Positions 1-10,922 of a DNA stretch of 64,000 nt are shown here, piece by piece (positions within the stretch are counted from its first letter, which is position 1; each line of letters starts with the position of its first letter). A model generated the notes under the pieces. It searched no databases, was not told where the DNA came from, and saw only the letters and a list, made by a program, of their open reading frames with translations. A program made the position numbers and the translations under genes. The DNA comes from Zelopaecilomyces penicillatus (lineage: Eukaryota > Ascomycota > Sordariomycetes > Hypocreales > Pseudodiploosporaceae): positions 74,501 to 138,500 of the forward strand of contig VCCP01000006.1 of NCBI GenBank assembly GCA_005765155.1, read 5' to 3'.

Positions 1-1032
1 CAGACATTCAAAGTCAAAGAAGTCTCAAGCTACCACATTGGAGATCTTCCGAATTAAGGAAAAGGGTGTACCTGTGGAAGTCGTTGATACTATTAAAGAC
101 ACCGTCATTAACTTTGCATGGGAACCTAAGGGTGATCGATTTGCGGTCATTACAACCACTGAGCCCGTTGGCCCAACTGCCGTCCCCCCAAAGACATCCG
201 TTTCCTTTTTCTGTCCCGAGAAGGCAAAGGGACCCGTTGCAGGCAATTTCAAGCTTCTTCGCACACTTGACAAGAAGAATAACAATGCCATCTATTGGTC
301 ACCCAAGGGCCGATTTGTTGTCATCGCAACGATCCACAATCAGCAGAGCTCAGATCTCGACTTCTACGATGTTGATTTTGAAGGAGAGAAGCCCGAGTCG
401 GACAAAGACTTAACTGCCAACCTTCAGTTGATGAACACTGCGGATCACTATGGTGTCACTGATGTGGAATGGGATCCATCAGGACGGTTTGTTGCCACAT
501 GGGCTTCCGCTTGGAAACATTCGGTAAGCAACTAACATCTACGAGAATGCACCCGTATGGGAATGACCCCTTTGACTAACAATATGTACAGATGGAAAAT
601 GGCTACCACATTTATGACTTCAAGGGCGAGGCCTTGAAGGAAGAATCAGTTGAGAAGTTCAAGCAATTTCAGTGGCGTCCACGACCGGCTACCCTGTTAA
701 CAAAGGACGAACAAAAGCATATCCGTAAGAATCTGCGAGAGTTCAGCCGAGTATTTGAGCAAGAGGATGCCGATCGCGGTGCATCCGCAGATTTGGCTGT
801 TGTCGAGGCTCGGCGTAACATGCTTGATGCGTGGCACTCTTGGCGCGAGGAAATCGAGGCGGATCTCGCTGAGGAGCGAGAAGCCCTGGGTCTTCCTGCA
901 GATCCTCATGCGGCTCTTCTAGAGGCGAAGACGAAGGAAATGGAGGGTTCAGGAGCAAGCGCCGAACAGGATCGGGTGATTGAAGAAATAGTAGAAGACG
1001 TTCTGGAAGAGAGCGAGGAGGTGGTTGGTTAA
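1..1032 (+). CDS. PRT1: Eukaryotic translation initiation factor 3 subunit B (eIF3b/Prt1), C-terminal part
   Basis: eIF3b is the scaffold subunit of eIF3. It joins the 43S pre-initiation complex in the cytoplasm through an RRM and WD40-like propeller blades. The window opens inside the gene, with the reading frame starting at base 2. Exon 1 ends at 523 with a serine codon. A phase-0 intron at 524-591 (donor GTAAGC, acceptor TACAG) joins it to MENGYHIYDFKGEAL. The last blades (FAWEPKGDRFAV, IYWSPKGRFVV, VEWDPSGRFVA) are followed by the conserved FQWRPRP motif and a highly charged helical tail that ends at the TAA at 1030-1032. About 320 residues are visible, roughly the last 40-45% of a family protein of about 740. 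The N-terminal RRM lies outside the window. The blade repeats and the FQWRPRP tail are diagnostic. Confidence 0.95.
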
Positions 1033-2139
1033 AAGGTGTTTGTGTGTCTTTGCATCATCTCGGGAGTGTTTTGCTTGTACGGGTAAATATTGGCCAGGGG
1101 CGACGGCTCAATAATGACAATTCAAAATTCAACTTGACAAACTTGAAACGATGATCCCATTTGGATTACATGGTTCTCTACAAAGTTAGTGACAGACATT
1201 TTCCCCTCAATTCCAGCTTCATATGAAGCTGTCCATCCTTAGCTAGAGAAGTTTTGTTGCATCAGAATATTAGTCAACGAGTATTTGATAGCAACCGGGG
1301 ACAATAACAAAAAGGCTAGGGTAAATTGAAATTTTCTTGCTGTTGCGTTACGGTGGCTTGTGCGCAGTCCGGCCAAGCTTCAGGGCAGGGGGGGCGTCGC
1401 AGGTAGTTGGCAGTGCCGTTCCTCCTCCCTAGCCGGTGGACACTCGCAAGTAAGCTGGCACGAAGACACGCGCTGGTAATTATGCTCGTAATAAGTTCTT
1501 GCAACTTGTGCTCATGCTCGATTATGCTCGTGCTTGTGGGCTGGATGGGGCTACGCACGTGGAGAAACAGCGCGACCACAAATCAATCCATGGCCACCGC
1601 AGCATCCGGCCGATCTAGGGCCAGTTAAAATCTTGGGAGGGGTTGTGGGAGAATTGACAGAAAGATACGTTCCGAAATCAGTGGAATGATTCGAGCCCGC
1701 AGTTAGTGGCGCTCGGGGCTCCCTACAGGGAGGGACGGGGTACAACCGTACAGCCATCCGCTGCGCAGCACAGAAGCAAGACTGCGGCAAGTCCACATCC
1801 TCCACCCACCCCGTCCCACCACTTGCACTCCCAGCTTCCCTTCTACAACCCTCCCTTGCTAGACACAAACTACTTCGAGGAATCGTTATCCATCCAACCA
1901 AAGCCCATTTTTGACAATTGTTGTATTTTGTTATCATCTTGTACTGTTTTGCTACTCTCCAATATAGCGACTTGTCGACTTTCCATCATTTTGAGCGCTG
2001 TCTCAACAACACGATCCCCCTCTTACTCTGTCTCAGCCTGGAATGGCCATTGCTTCGTGACAACAGCCTCGACCTGCGCCTTGGGAGAGCTGCCGCCCTC
2101 GCACTCATGTAACCGTCTAACCCTTCATATTCCCTCGAC
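1033..2139. other. Intergenic: eIF3b 3' region and IRE1 5' region
   Basis: No convincing gene. The last ~250 bases before 2140 are pyrimidine-rich, typical of a fungal transcribed leader, and hold two short upstream ORFs (described separately). Open frames here lack protein-like composition on either strand. Confidence 0.6.
2043..2112 (+). promoter_or_regulatory. Two short upstream ORFs in the presumed IRE1 leader
   Basis: The first is ATG GCC ATT GCT TCG TGA (2043-2060, five codons). The second is a minimal start-stop, ATG immediately followed by TAA (2107-2112), 27 bases before the IRE1 start at 2140. Start-stop elements can stall ribosomes and lower initiation at the next AUG. Whether they are transcribed depends on the unmapped transcription start. 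Confidence 0.4.
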
Positions 2140-5100
2140 ATGCTGCGACGACCTCTTGGTCAGGGACAACGGTCCTCGCAACATAAGCTCCTCCTTGCCT
2201 TCGCATTTATTCTTGTCCCCTGGCTCCAGTTTGCCGACGCTCAGCAGCAGCAAAAGCAACAACCATACAGGCCGCCTCCGCATTCGCAACAAGCCGCGGT
2301 ACACTCCAGTCCCCCCCACCTTATACAAAGTGAGGGCAGCAGTCAAAAACTTTCCGATGATGCAATCGTTCACAACTGGGTTGCCGCACCTGCCGACATC
2401 GATGCTCCCACAGAGGCAACAATCGAATCGATAGATTCCCATAACAAGAAACTACGGCAACCCTCGCCGCCGCTGAAACACCAACAAGCTCTCCATAGCA
2501 ATCGCCTTCCCAACCGTCACTCTCAAGCACGCGAACCTAAATCATCTAATCATATTATTCCTGACGATGCGAGCGCCCTCGCAACTTTAGCTCCGGTTCA
2601 TTCCGTTCGAGCACCACATCCCTCACGACATCAGCGGCCAAGTAGCAGTGTCCCTGCTTCTGGGCTTGCGTCGCAGCAAATTGCGCGGAGTCTGGAGGAC
2701 TGGGAAGTGGAGGACTTTGTTCTTCTGGCGACCGTCGATGGAGACCTTTACGCTAGCGACCGCAAAACAGGCAGACAACGCTGGCATCTTGAGGTCGACC
2801 AACCAATGGTTGAGACAAAGCACTTCCGTGCTAACAACTCAATCCTTGACGACGATTACAACCCTGTCGATCATTACATATGGGCTGTAGAGCCAAATCG
2901 GGATGGTGGGCTCTATGTCTGGATTCCAGATTCAGGTACTGGTCTCGTCCGTACGGGGTTCACTATGAAACGCCTCGTCGAAGAGTTGGCACCATACGCT
3001 GATGACGAACCTCCTGTCGTGTATACGGGCGACAAAAAAACGACTATGGTGACACTTGATGCGGCCACCGGCCGCGTGCTAAAGTGGTTTGGATCAGGTG
3101 GGTCTCACGTCAACGAGGCTGAAAGTTGTCTTCGACCCAACGCCTTGTACGGCAAAGACAACGCAGAGTGCAGTTCAACTGGTACCATTACTCTAGGCAG
3201 GACCGAATATACCGTCGGCATCCAGAGGCGGGACGGTCAGCCAATTGCCACGCTGAAATATTCCGAGTGGGGGCCCAACAACTTTGATAACGACTTGTCC
3301 CAACAGTATCACGCATCACTTGACAGTCGCTATATCACTAGCCAGCATGACGGCAAGGTATATGCGTTTGACCATTCCCGTACAGACCATACTGCACCTC
3401 TTTTCAGTCATAAGTTTTCTGCTCCAGTGGCACGGGTTTTTGACGTCTGCCGGCCTTGGGATGCAACTGCGGGTAGCAATCCTGAGCTCGTGGTCTTGCC
3501 GCAGCCGGCAATGCCGTCTCATGACGAAAACATTGCTATTATGCGAAGCAATAGCATTTTTCTCAATCAGACTGAAACAGGAAGCTGGTATGCGCTCTCT
3601 GGTCGTGCATATCCCTTGATTATCGATGCACCGTTGGCTCAGATTTCTCGCTCAGATTGGCTGGAAGTTGCCCCTTCATGGGACACTATTAATCATGCCA
3701 AGATTTCCAAGGCTCTGGTAGGTACACACTACCTCGAATCTACGCGAGGAAACAGCCACCAGCCACAAACGCTGCCCTCCAAGGCAAGCGAAGATTCTAA
3801 AGAGGACTCAAGCAATGAATCAGATCCCGTGGCAACTGCAAGCAGTATTCCAGATGAACCAACAATCATTACAAAAGTGAAGGCGCTTCCACAAAGTGCG
3901 GCCAATAGTATCGTCGACTTTATTAGCAACCCAATTCTGATTATTTTGTTTGTCGGCGCCTTATTCTACAACGAGAAGAAGCTCCGGCGTTCATATCATC
4001 GTCTGAGGACAAAGGGTGTTTTGAGGGAACTGCACACAATTTTGTCCCGGCACTACCGTTATGAAGAGAACGATGAAATCAGTGCATTTGAGACGTCTGA
4101 GGATGCCAAAATCACGACGTTGGACCTTCGTGATGCGGCAAGAGACAGCCCGGAAACAGTAGTATCTCAGGAGGATGAAGACTCGTCAAAAGAGGAGGGA
4201 AGGCTCTCCGCTCAACAACCACAGCTGATTGACAAGTTGGCAAAGACAAAGGTGTCTGAGGCACAACATCAGGATACGGCACCGAACGGTGCAGATCAGG
4301 ACGTGCCAAATGGAACATTGCCTGAAAAGAAAAAGAAAGCACATCGTGGACGTCGCGGAGGTGTCAAGCATAGAAAGGGTAAAGCGCAGGATGCATCCCA
4401 GACTCGAGAGGACGAGCATAACACAGCGGTTGATGAAGCTGTTAGTAACGCAAAGAAACTTGGTGATCGGCCCAGACTGGAGCCTGATGTTTTGACCATT
4501 TATAGCGACATGCAAGCAGTCACTGGTCCAATTATTAGCATGGGTAACATTGAAGTTGATACTGCAGAAGAACTAGGCATTGGCAGCAATGGTACTGTGG
4601 TTTTTGCCGGGAAGTTTGATGGTAGAGATGTGGCCGTCAAGCGAATGACCATTCAGTTCTATGACATTGCAACGCGCGAGACAAAACTGCTAAGGGAAAG
4701 CGACGATCATCCAAATGGTAAGAATTCTCAATAATATCCCAACACTAATGCCGTGTTTGACCGATTTTACCCAGTTATTCGATATTATTCACAGCAAATG
4801 CGAGGCGATTTCCTCTATATTGCCTTAGAACGATGTGCTGCCTCCTTGGCTGACGTTGTGGAAAGACCGCATCTCTTCCGCGACCTCGCCAATGCAGGGC
4901 AAAGGGATTTACCCAACGTTTTATATCAAATCACAAATGGTATCAGCCATCTTCACTCGCTCCGTATTGTTCATCGAGACTTGAAGCCGCAAAATATCCT
5001 AGTCAACATGGATAAGGATGGAAAGCCACGACTTCTAGTCTCGGATTTTGGTCTCTGCAAGAAACTAGAAGGTGGCCAGTCATCCTTTGGTGCAACCACG

Positions 5101-5916
5101 GGCCGAGCTGCTGGAACCACAGGATGGCGCGCCCCTGAGCTGCTTCTTGATGATGACGCACGAGACGCTGGTGTGATGGATTTGAGCACGCACAGTGGTT
5201 CTGGGACCATCCTCGTTGGTGATGGTGGTCTCGCTAATGGCCGACGCGCCACACGCGCCATTGATATTTTTTCTTTGGGACTTGTTTTCTTCTATGTTCT
5301 GACCAATGGCTCCCATCCTTTCGACTGTGGTGACCGTTATATGCGCGAGGTCAACATTCGCAAGGGTGAATACAACTTGAGCCCCTTGGACGCGCTTGGC
5401 GACTATTCTTACGAGGCTAAGGATCTGATTGCGTCAATGCTTGAGGCAGACCCAAAGCGGCGGCCTCATGCGAAAGAAGTAATGTCTCATCCTTTCTTCT
5501 GGTCTGCCAAGAAGCGTCTTGCCTTCCTGTGTGATGTTTCAGATCATTTTGAGAAGGAGCCTAGAGATCCTCCGTCATATGCTCTCGAGGAACTAGAAAG
5601 ACATGCAACCGACGTTGCCAAGGGTGACTTTCTGCGAGTTTTGCCCCGAGACTTTGTTGACTCGCTTGGCAAGCAACGCAAGTATACGGGCACAAAGTTG
5701 TTGGATCTAATGCGTGCTCTGCGGAACAAACGCAATCACTACGAGGATATGTCTGATTCCTTGAAGCGAACTGTAGGCTCACTCCCAGAAGGTTATCTTC
5801 AGTTCTGGGCGCTCAGATTCCCGAATTTGCTCTTGGTGTGTTGGAATGTAGTATACAATGTTCAATGGGAGGAATCGGATCGATTCCGGGAATATTATGA
5901 GCCTGCGGGGCTGTAG
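2140..5916 (+). CDS. IRE1: Serine/threonine kinase-endoribonuclease IRE1 (unfolded protein response sensor)
   Basis: IRE1 senses unfolded proteins in the ER lumen, oligomerises and splices HAC1-type mRNA through its cytosolic RNase. The gene has two exons (2140-4717 and 4775-5916) around a 57-bp phase-1 intron. The join restores DDHPNVIRYYSQQMRGDFLY, and the product is 1239 residues. Visible parts are a hydrophobic signal peptide (about residues 15-34), a PQQ-like luminal sensor that begins with a YASDRKTGRQRW-type repeat (about 190-540), a single membrane segment (about 592-612), and a basic linker. The kinase follows (GSNGTVV loop near 813, HRDLKPQN near 926, DFG near 949). The C-terminal KEN RNase begins near 1100 and keeps RALRNKRNHYEDM, with the catalytic Asn and His. 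Both enzymatic centres look intact. Two small upstream ORFs precede the start. Confidence 0.96.
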
Positions 5917-6806
5917 TTAGATTCTGCTGTTCTTTGTTATGGCGAGGTTTGATGCTGGTAAGCGTTGCAGCTCGTTTATTTGATGACAACAGCTGGACTG
6001 TTTATCTATTTTGCGGGGCCTACTGTGTTTTACTATATGGCAACTATCGTCGATGGTGTTAAATGCGAAACTCATTAGATCCAGTGTGGAAAACCAGCCC
6101 TGATGGGAAGTCGGGGATGTGACATTGAATGCACTAAATTTCATAGGCAGACACTCGAAAGTCTCTTAGTCAAGCGGTGGTCCATGATGAGATAGCCTCT
6201 GAATTTGTAGCTGCGAGTGGGCAATGGAGCGTGTAACGAGGCTAGATGCTAGAACGTCTTCTGATTTTTCATCATTTCCAGGAGGATCATCAGACAAAAA
6301 GAAGAATGGTTGTTTACACAGGAAACCTGGGCTCCTTCCATCAAATTATCCGACTCAGATACATGGAGTAGTTCCCAAACATGAGGTTGTCATACAAAAC
6401 TGAGACCCATTTCTCACCGAGTAATCCAATTTAGATGACTCTCCATAGCTTGCCTCTGGCTTCCAGCCACATACCTCTTCAAAAAGGGGAAGTTTGTCAC
6501 TTCATCCTGCCCACTCGTGACCGTCGGTTGATGATAGGGTAAAAAACGTGGACAATGCAATCTTTTCTTCGCCATTTCAGCAGAAAAAGAAAAAAGAAGC
6601 CAACGCCAGACCAAGTAGTGTTGACTAACAAAACTCCACTATTTTTCATCTGAAGAAAAAAAAAGGGATTCCGACCGCAATAAGGGGGCTACGCTACACG
6701 ACACCAAAACAAGGAAAGAAATGAACAAAAACTGGTAAGATATGATCATTACACAGCTAAAACAGTGCATGGGTTGAAGATTCCTTTTGATCTTATGTAT
6801 ATGCAT
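5917..6806. other. Intergenic between IRE1 and HEL2 3' ends
   Basis: Convergent 3' regions. An A-rich stretch (GAAGAAAAAAAAAGGG) lies near 6651-6666. No gene is visible on either strand. Confidence 0.6.
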
Positions 6807-9425
6807 CTATCCCCACTGCACGAGCACTTGTTTCTTCACTTTCTTGCCGCCCTTTTTCCCCTTGCCAGTGGTTTCCGCTCCATCTTCTGCGTTCTCAGGG
6901 GCATCCGACGAGGATGCAGCGGGTGCCGCACCCCATTGGAAATTAGACTCCTGTTGGCCGTAGTCTCTCCTCACGCCTCGGCCGTTGCCATAACCAAAGA
7001 TTGTCGTCATAGGTTTCGGTGCTGCGGGTAACGACGGGAAGTTATCCTGCCCAGAGCGACCGGTACTGCGCGGCGGTGGCGGCGCTGCTCGAGTTTGTGT
7101 ATTTGGCTGAGAGACGGGGCCGATCCAAGACGGCAGAGAGGATGCGGCCGCTGAGGACGAAGACCCAGAAGCGGTGGTCGATGATGCCGGCAGAGCAGGA
7201 AACGCAGCTGAGGATTGTGATTTTGACTTTTTGCCTCCCGTCGAACTCGCGACCCAGCCTGGTACAGTACGAGACGGGGTAGGAGCCGGGCCACCTAATC
7301 GTGTACTGTTTTTCAGTTTGAGAACTCTCGTCGAGTGTTTCTGCGATGGTGCCGCGGCTTGAGCGGTTTGGTGTGTAACCACAGCATTCGCCCATCCAGT
7401 TGAGCTAGAGGTTTCTCCATGCATTCCACTGAGGTTTGGCAAGCTGGGATAGTCCTCATTGATGGCACGCCAGTCTTGCCACGCCTTGCGCAAGTTATCG
7501 GCCTTGTTCCTCTCCTCAAAAAGGTCGGCAACCTCCCTGACCAATGTGCCAAGGGCATTAGAAGACACGTCTGCGAAGAGAGTAAAGAAGGCTTCAACTA
7601 GTTGTGGGGCAGTGAAAACGCCCTGTCGGTAAGAGGAAACGTGGTTTCTGAAGTTTGCTATCTTGTGAGCATCGTTGCCAAGGAGATTAGCCGCTCGCTC
7701 GATGACACTACCATGGCGAACAAGACGGGCTCGCTCCTCTGGCGAAAGGTTGGATACATCGTTAGTAGCGGATGTGTCTGCAGAGTGGACAGCGGCTTGT
7801 CGGTTGGGACTCGTCCTGGCACTCGATGATGCTCCGGCTCTATTTTGATTTGACGTAGGGTTTCTCGACGACGAGGCTGCCGGAGTTGGAAACGGGCCTG
7901 ATCCGGTAGGCGCAGGTGCTGGCGTAGCGGGAGCGGAAAGCTGGCCGCGGAATGTCCGGCTCGAACCAGCAGGTGCTGAATGGATGGCCATTTGTCGCTG
8001 AAACGCCAGCTCATCACGACGTAAGGAATGGGGCGTCGATGATGTTAGCGTTGGCGCAGCATCTTCATTGGGATCCCTGCCTCTGGCTCCCCTACCGCCT
8101 CTGCCTCTTGATCGACCTTCGCCTTGTCTTTCCTGCTGATATGACTGTCTGATATCAAAGTTGGATATGTTTACGAGCCTAGCATCCCTGCTGGCGGATT
8201 TTCCGCCGTGCTCGGCTAACTGATGAGCTTGCATATCTAGATCAGACTCAAAAACGACAAACTTCTTCTCCATACACCCCCGATCAGAGCAGAGAAAGTG
8301 GTCCTTTTGGAAATGCTTTTCCAGCTCGTCGTAGTTGAGAAAATAGTGAGGTGTTCTAGAGTCTCTCCTATCACAAATAAAGCATCGCTCGTGCTTCATA
8401 CGACAATGATCGTAAAGCTTGTCGTCGTCGTAAAACCGCTCTCCACAGAAGCCGCACAAGGGGTGACCTTTGAAGCCGGTCTGGTCCGCGGCACCAGGCT
8501 TGTCGTCACCGCGGCGCATATGTTTCTCAAGCTCGCGGTCGGTGAAGAGCTCGTGCTCGTGGGTGAAGACCTTCTTGTTTCGGGTACACAGGTCGCACAT
8601 GCGTTTTTTGTGGACTGACTTGACGTGGCGGTGGAGGTCTGGCCAGCCCAGACCGGCAAAGTCGCAGGAGGCATCGGGGCAATTGTAGCGCAGGAGAAGG
8701 ACGGTATCTCCCACAATATCTTCATTTGTGTATTTTATGCCAATGTTGGTATCGGATGTGCTAAAGTCGCCTTCCGAGTAGTCTTCAAATCGCTTCTCGG
8801 CGTCATCGGTGAATATGACAAAGGGGGCAGGCGTCTGCACACAGGGGGGTTAGTAGATGATATCAGATCATGACATGTCGTATTTGACAAGGCAAGGAGA
8901 AAGGGGACAGTTCGAACTAAATGATGGATTGAGGAAGTAACTTACTCGACAATGAGCGCAATCCTTGGTTTTGTATAGTGCCCTCATGCGCAGTCCACAG
9001 ATGTGGCACGTCTTATGGTTGCAGGGAGCAATGGAATGGTGCGCAACAGGATTGGCGCAAATGAAACAGACTTCTGCATCATCGTCCTCTTCTTCCTCTT
9101 CACCGGTGCTATTCTTTGGTGCATCCACACGCTTGCCCTTGGCGGCGTCAGACTGAGCTCCCGCATGCGCTGATGTGCCATCCTCTGCTGTGCCCGTCGG
9201 CACAAACGTTTGAGCTGTTGCGTTTATCGAAGCCCCGCGCCCTTGTCCTTGTGTCTGACCTTGACCACGGCCCGAGCCTCTACCTCCACGTCGCTGTCCG
9301 CTTCCGCGAGGATTGTTCTGTCCGCCCCGCCCTCTTCCGCCTCCCTGTCCGCGGCCTCCTCTGGGGCGACTGTCATTCCCGCCCGCGCCGGATGCGGCTG
9401 CTTCTGCCTCTGGGGGTGGCAGCAT
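6807..9425 (-). CDS. HEL2: RING/C2H2 zinc-finger E3 ubiquitin ligase HEL2 (ZNF598 family)
   Basis: Hel2/ZNF598 recognises collided ribosomes, ubiquitinates small-subunit proteins and starts ribosome-associated quality control. Exon 1 is 8946-9425 and exon 2 is 6807-8834 on the minus strand. The phase-0 intron 8835-8945 (GTAAGT...TGCAG) joins the last RING residues HCR to TPAPFVIFTDD. The product is 835 residues. A low-complexity Gly/Arg-rich N-terminus leads to a C3HC4-type RING (about 120-160, CFICANPV...CNHKTCHICG...CAHCR). Next comes the run of C2H2-like fingers typical of the family (for example CDLCTRNKKVF, CGFCGERF, CFICDRRD, CSDRGCMEKKF). A long disordered Ser/Pro/Ala-rich region and a basic C-terminus follow. 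The arrangement matches yeast Hel2. The ATG at 9423-9425 is the first in frame before the RGG-like stretch. Confidence 0.93.
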
Positions 9426-10922
9426 CGCGTGTGCTGGCTTATAGTTGTTGTTGGAAGTATGCTGGGAGGGAAAAACGAAAAGGAAAAGGAAAAAATATGT
9501 CCGGTTTGGGAACCGGACTGTTGGAATGAAACTCTAGGAAGTTATTCGTACGTGGTTGAAAGAACAAAGAAGAGAAGAAGTGACAAAGAAATGGTAATCA
9601 GGTGGGGGCGAATCTAATAGTGTATTGATTGACAAATTGATGAGTCTGCCACCGGCTAGAACAAAAAGTAAAACACTCTAAAAACGGCCTCGCACCACTC
9701 TCGAAAATCTCTCGTACGGGGACAAGGGTTGAAACTAAAAGTTTTGAGGTGTGTGGAATTTTATTGTTGGTAAAAAAAAAAAATGTTGCTCAACGAGCCC
9801 CTCTGTTGGAGAGCTTTTCTATCAACAGTGTCGGATAGAGGGGCAAAAGAGCTGCAGTACAAGTACCTGAGTACGAAGGTACTGTCCTCTGCTGCAAGGG
9901 GGGCTGTGTTGCAAAGTACCTGCTGCTAGCGTCTACTGTTAGTCCCTGTACATTAATCTGCCTACGAGCACAGGTGCAAATGAGAGTACTGGATACTTGG
10001 ATGGAAGAGTCATCCGGGGTGACTTGCTATCGGCCTGTGTGGCTCACGAATCAACTTCTCCTCCCTCGGCTTTTGCGGTGCGTGTGGCTACAAGACAAGT
10101 TTTGCTGCACAAAGATTTACTAGAATCTGAACTTGGGGCCTCTAATGCTGTTTCGAACATGGCAATGTTTCTTTGGTGTTGGGGCTGCTTCTTTAGAGAA
10201 TGGGCACGCCTTGGACTGGAATGGGTTGTGGTTTTCTCATTCAACGATCCAACTTTGTTTGCCACCTGAAGCCAGTATAGTTAATATGGCTTTTTATAGC
10301 TTACTGATCATGTTATATTATTTTATAGAGTGCTATAACGAAGGTCATAGAAGATTGCTTTAATACGGTTTCTGGAGCTGATTGCGATGCTTTTATCACG
10401 ATGGATGACAGGACACGAATTGACGCTGCTTAGTCTCAAGTTCTGCCTATAAAGAATGTCTAAGATCCAAAAAACAAGATCTCAGAGGAGGGGGGGGGGG
10501 GGGGGGGGGCAGTCTTTTTTCACATTACCATTTGACTCTCTCTCTCTCTCTGCTTATTTCTTCTCAATTCTGCACTCTTTTTATCGCAATCACAATCAGA
10601 GACACACCTTCGTTGCCGTGTGGGATGTCATCACCTTGGCAGCATCTTTGGAAGTTGGTTGAGTGATGCAATGCTAATCAAAGTGCCTAGATACGATCGA
10701 GCCCCCCTCAGCCACATAATAATAAAAATAGCTGCGAAAGGTGGAAGTGAATACCCGAGGTAAGTAATTATGGTCTTTCTATGTCTTCCTGTCATGTCTG
10801 ACCGGCACCTACAAGTTTTCCAAACACCATTCCAAGTCGCCCACAGTTCTCCAACTCCACAAGTCTCTGTCTTGTGTATTTTACGTTACCCAAGACAAAG
10901 AACTATATTTCGCCGTAAAACT
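9426..10922. other. Intergenic: HEL2 upstream region with simple repeats
   Basis: No supported gene. It contains an A12 run (about 9772-9783), a short inverted repeat GCCCCTCT...AGAGGGGC (about 9799-9844), several TACCT/AGGTA-type motifs around 9860-9930, and a long poly-G tract followed by a CT repeat (annotated separately). Confidence 0.6.
10490..10552. repeat. Poly-G tract (20 G) with nearby CT repeat
   Basis: Twenty consecutive G residues occupy 10490-10509, preceded by AGAGGA. A (CT)n microsatellite follows at about 10533-10551. The G run is long for a fungal intergenic region and prone to length error in assembly. Confidence 0.85.

Noticed and set aside
1706..2434. 242-codon plus-strand open frame overlapping the IRE1 start
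   Set aside because: Ser/Leu/Pro-rich with no domain. It overlaps the leader and the true IRE1 N-terminus in another frame.
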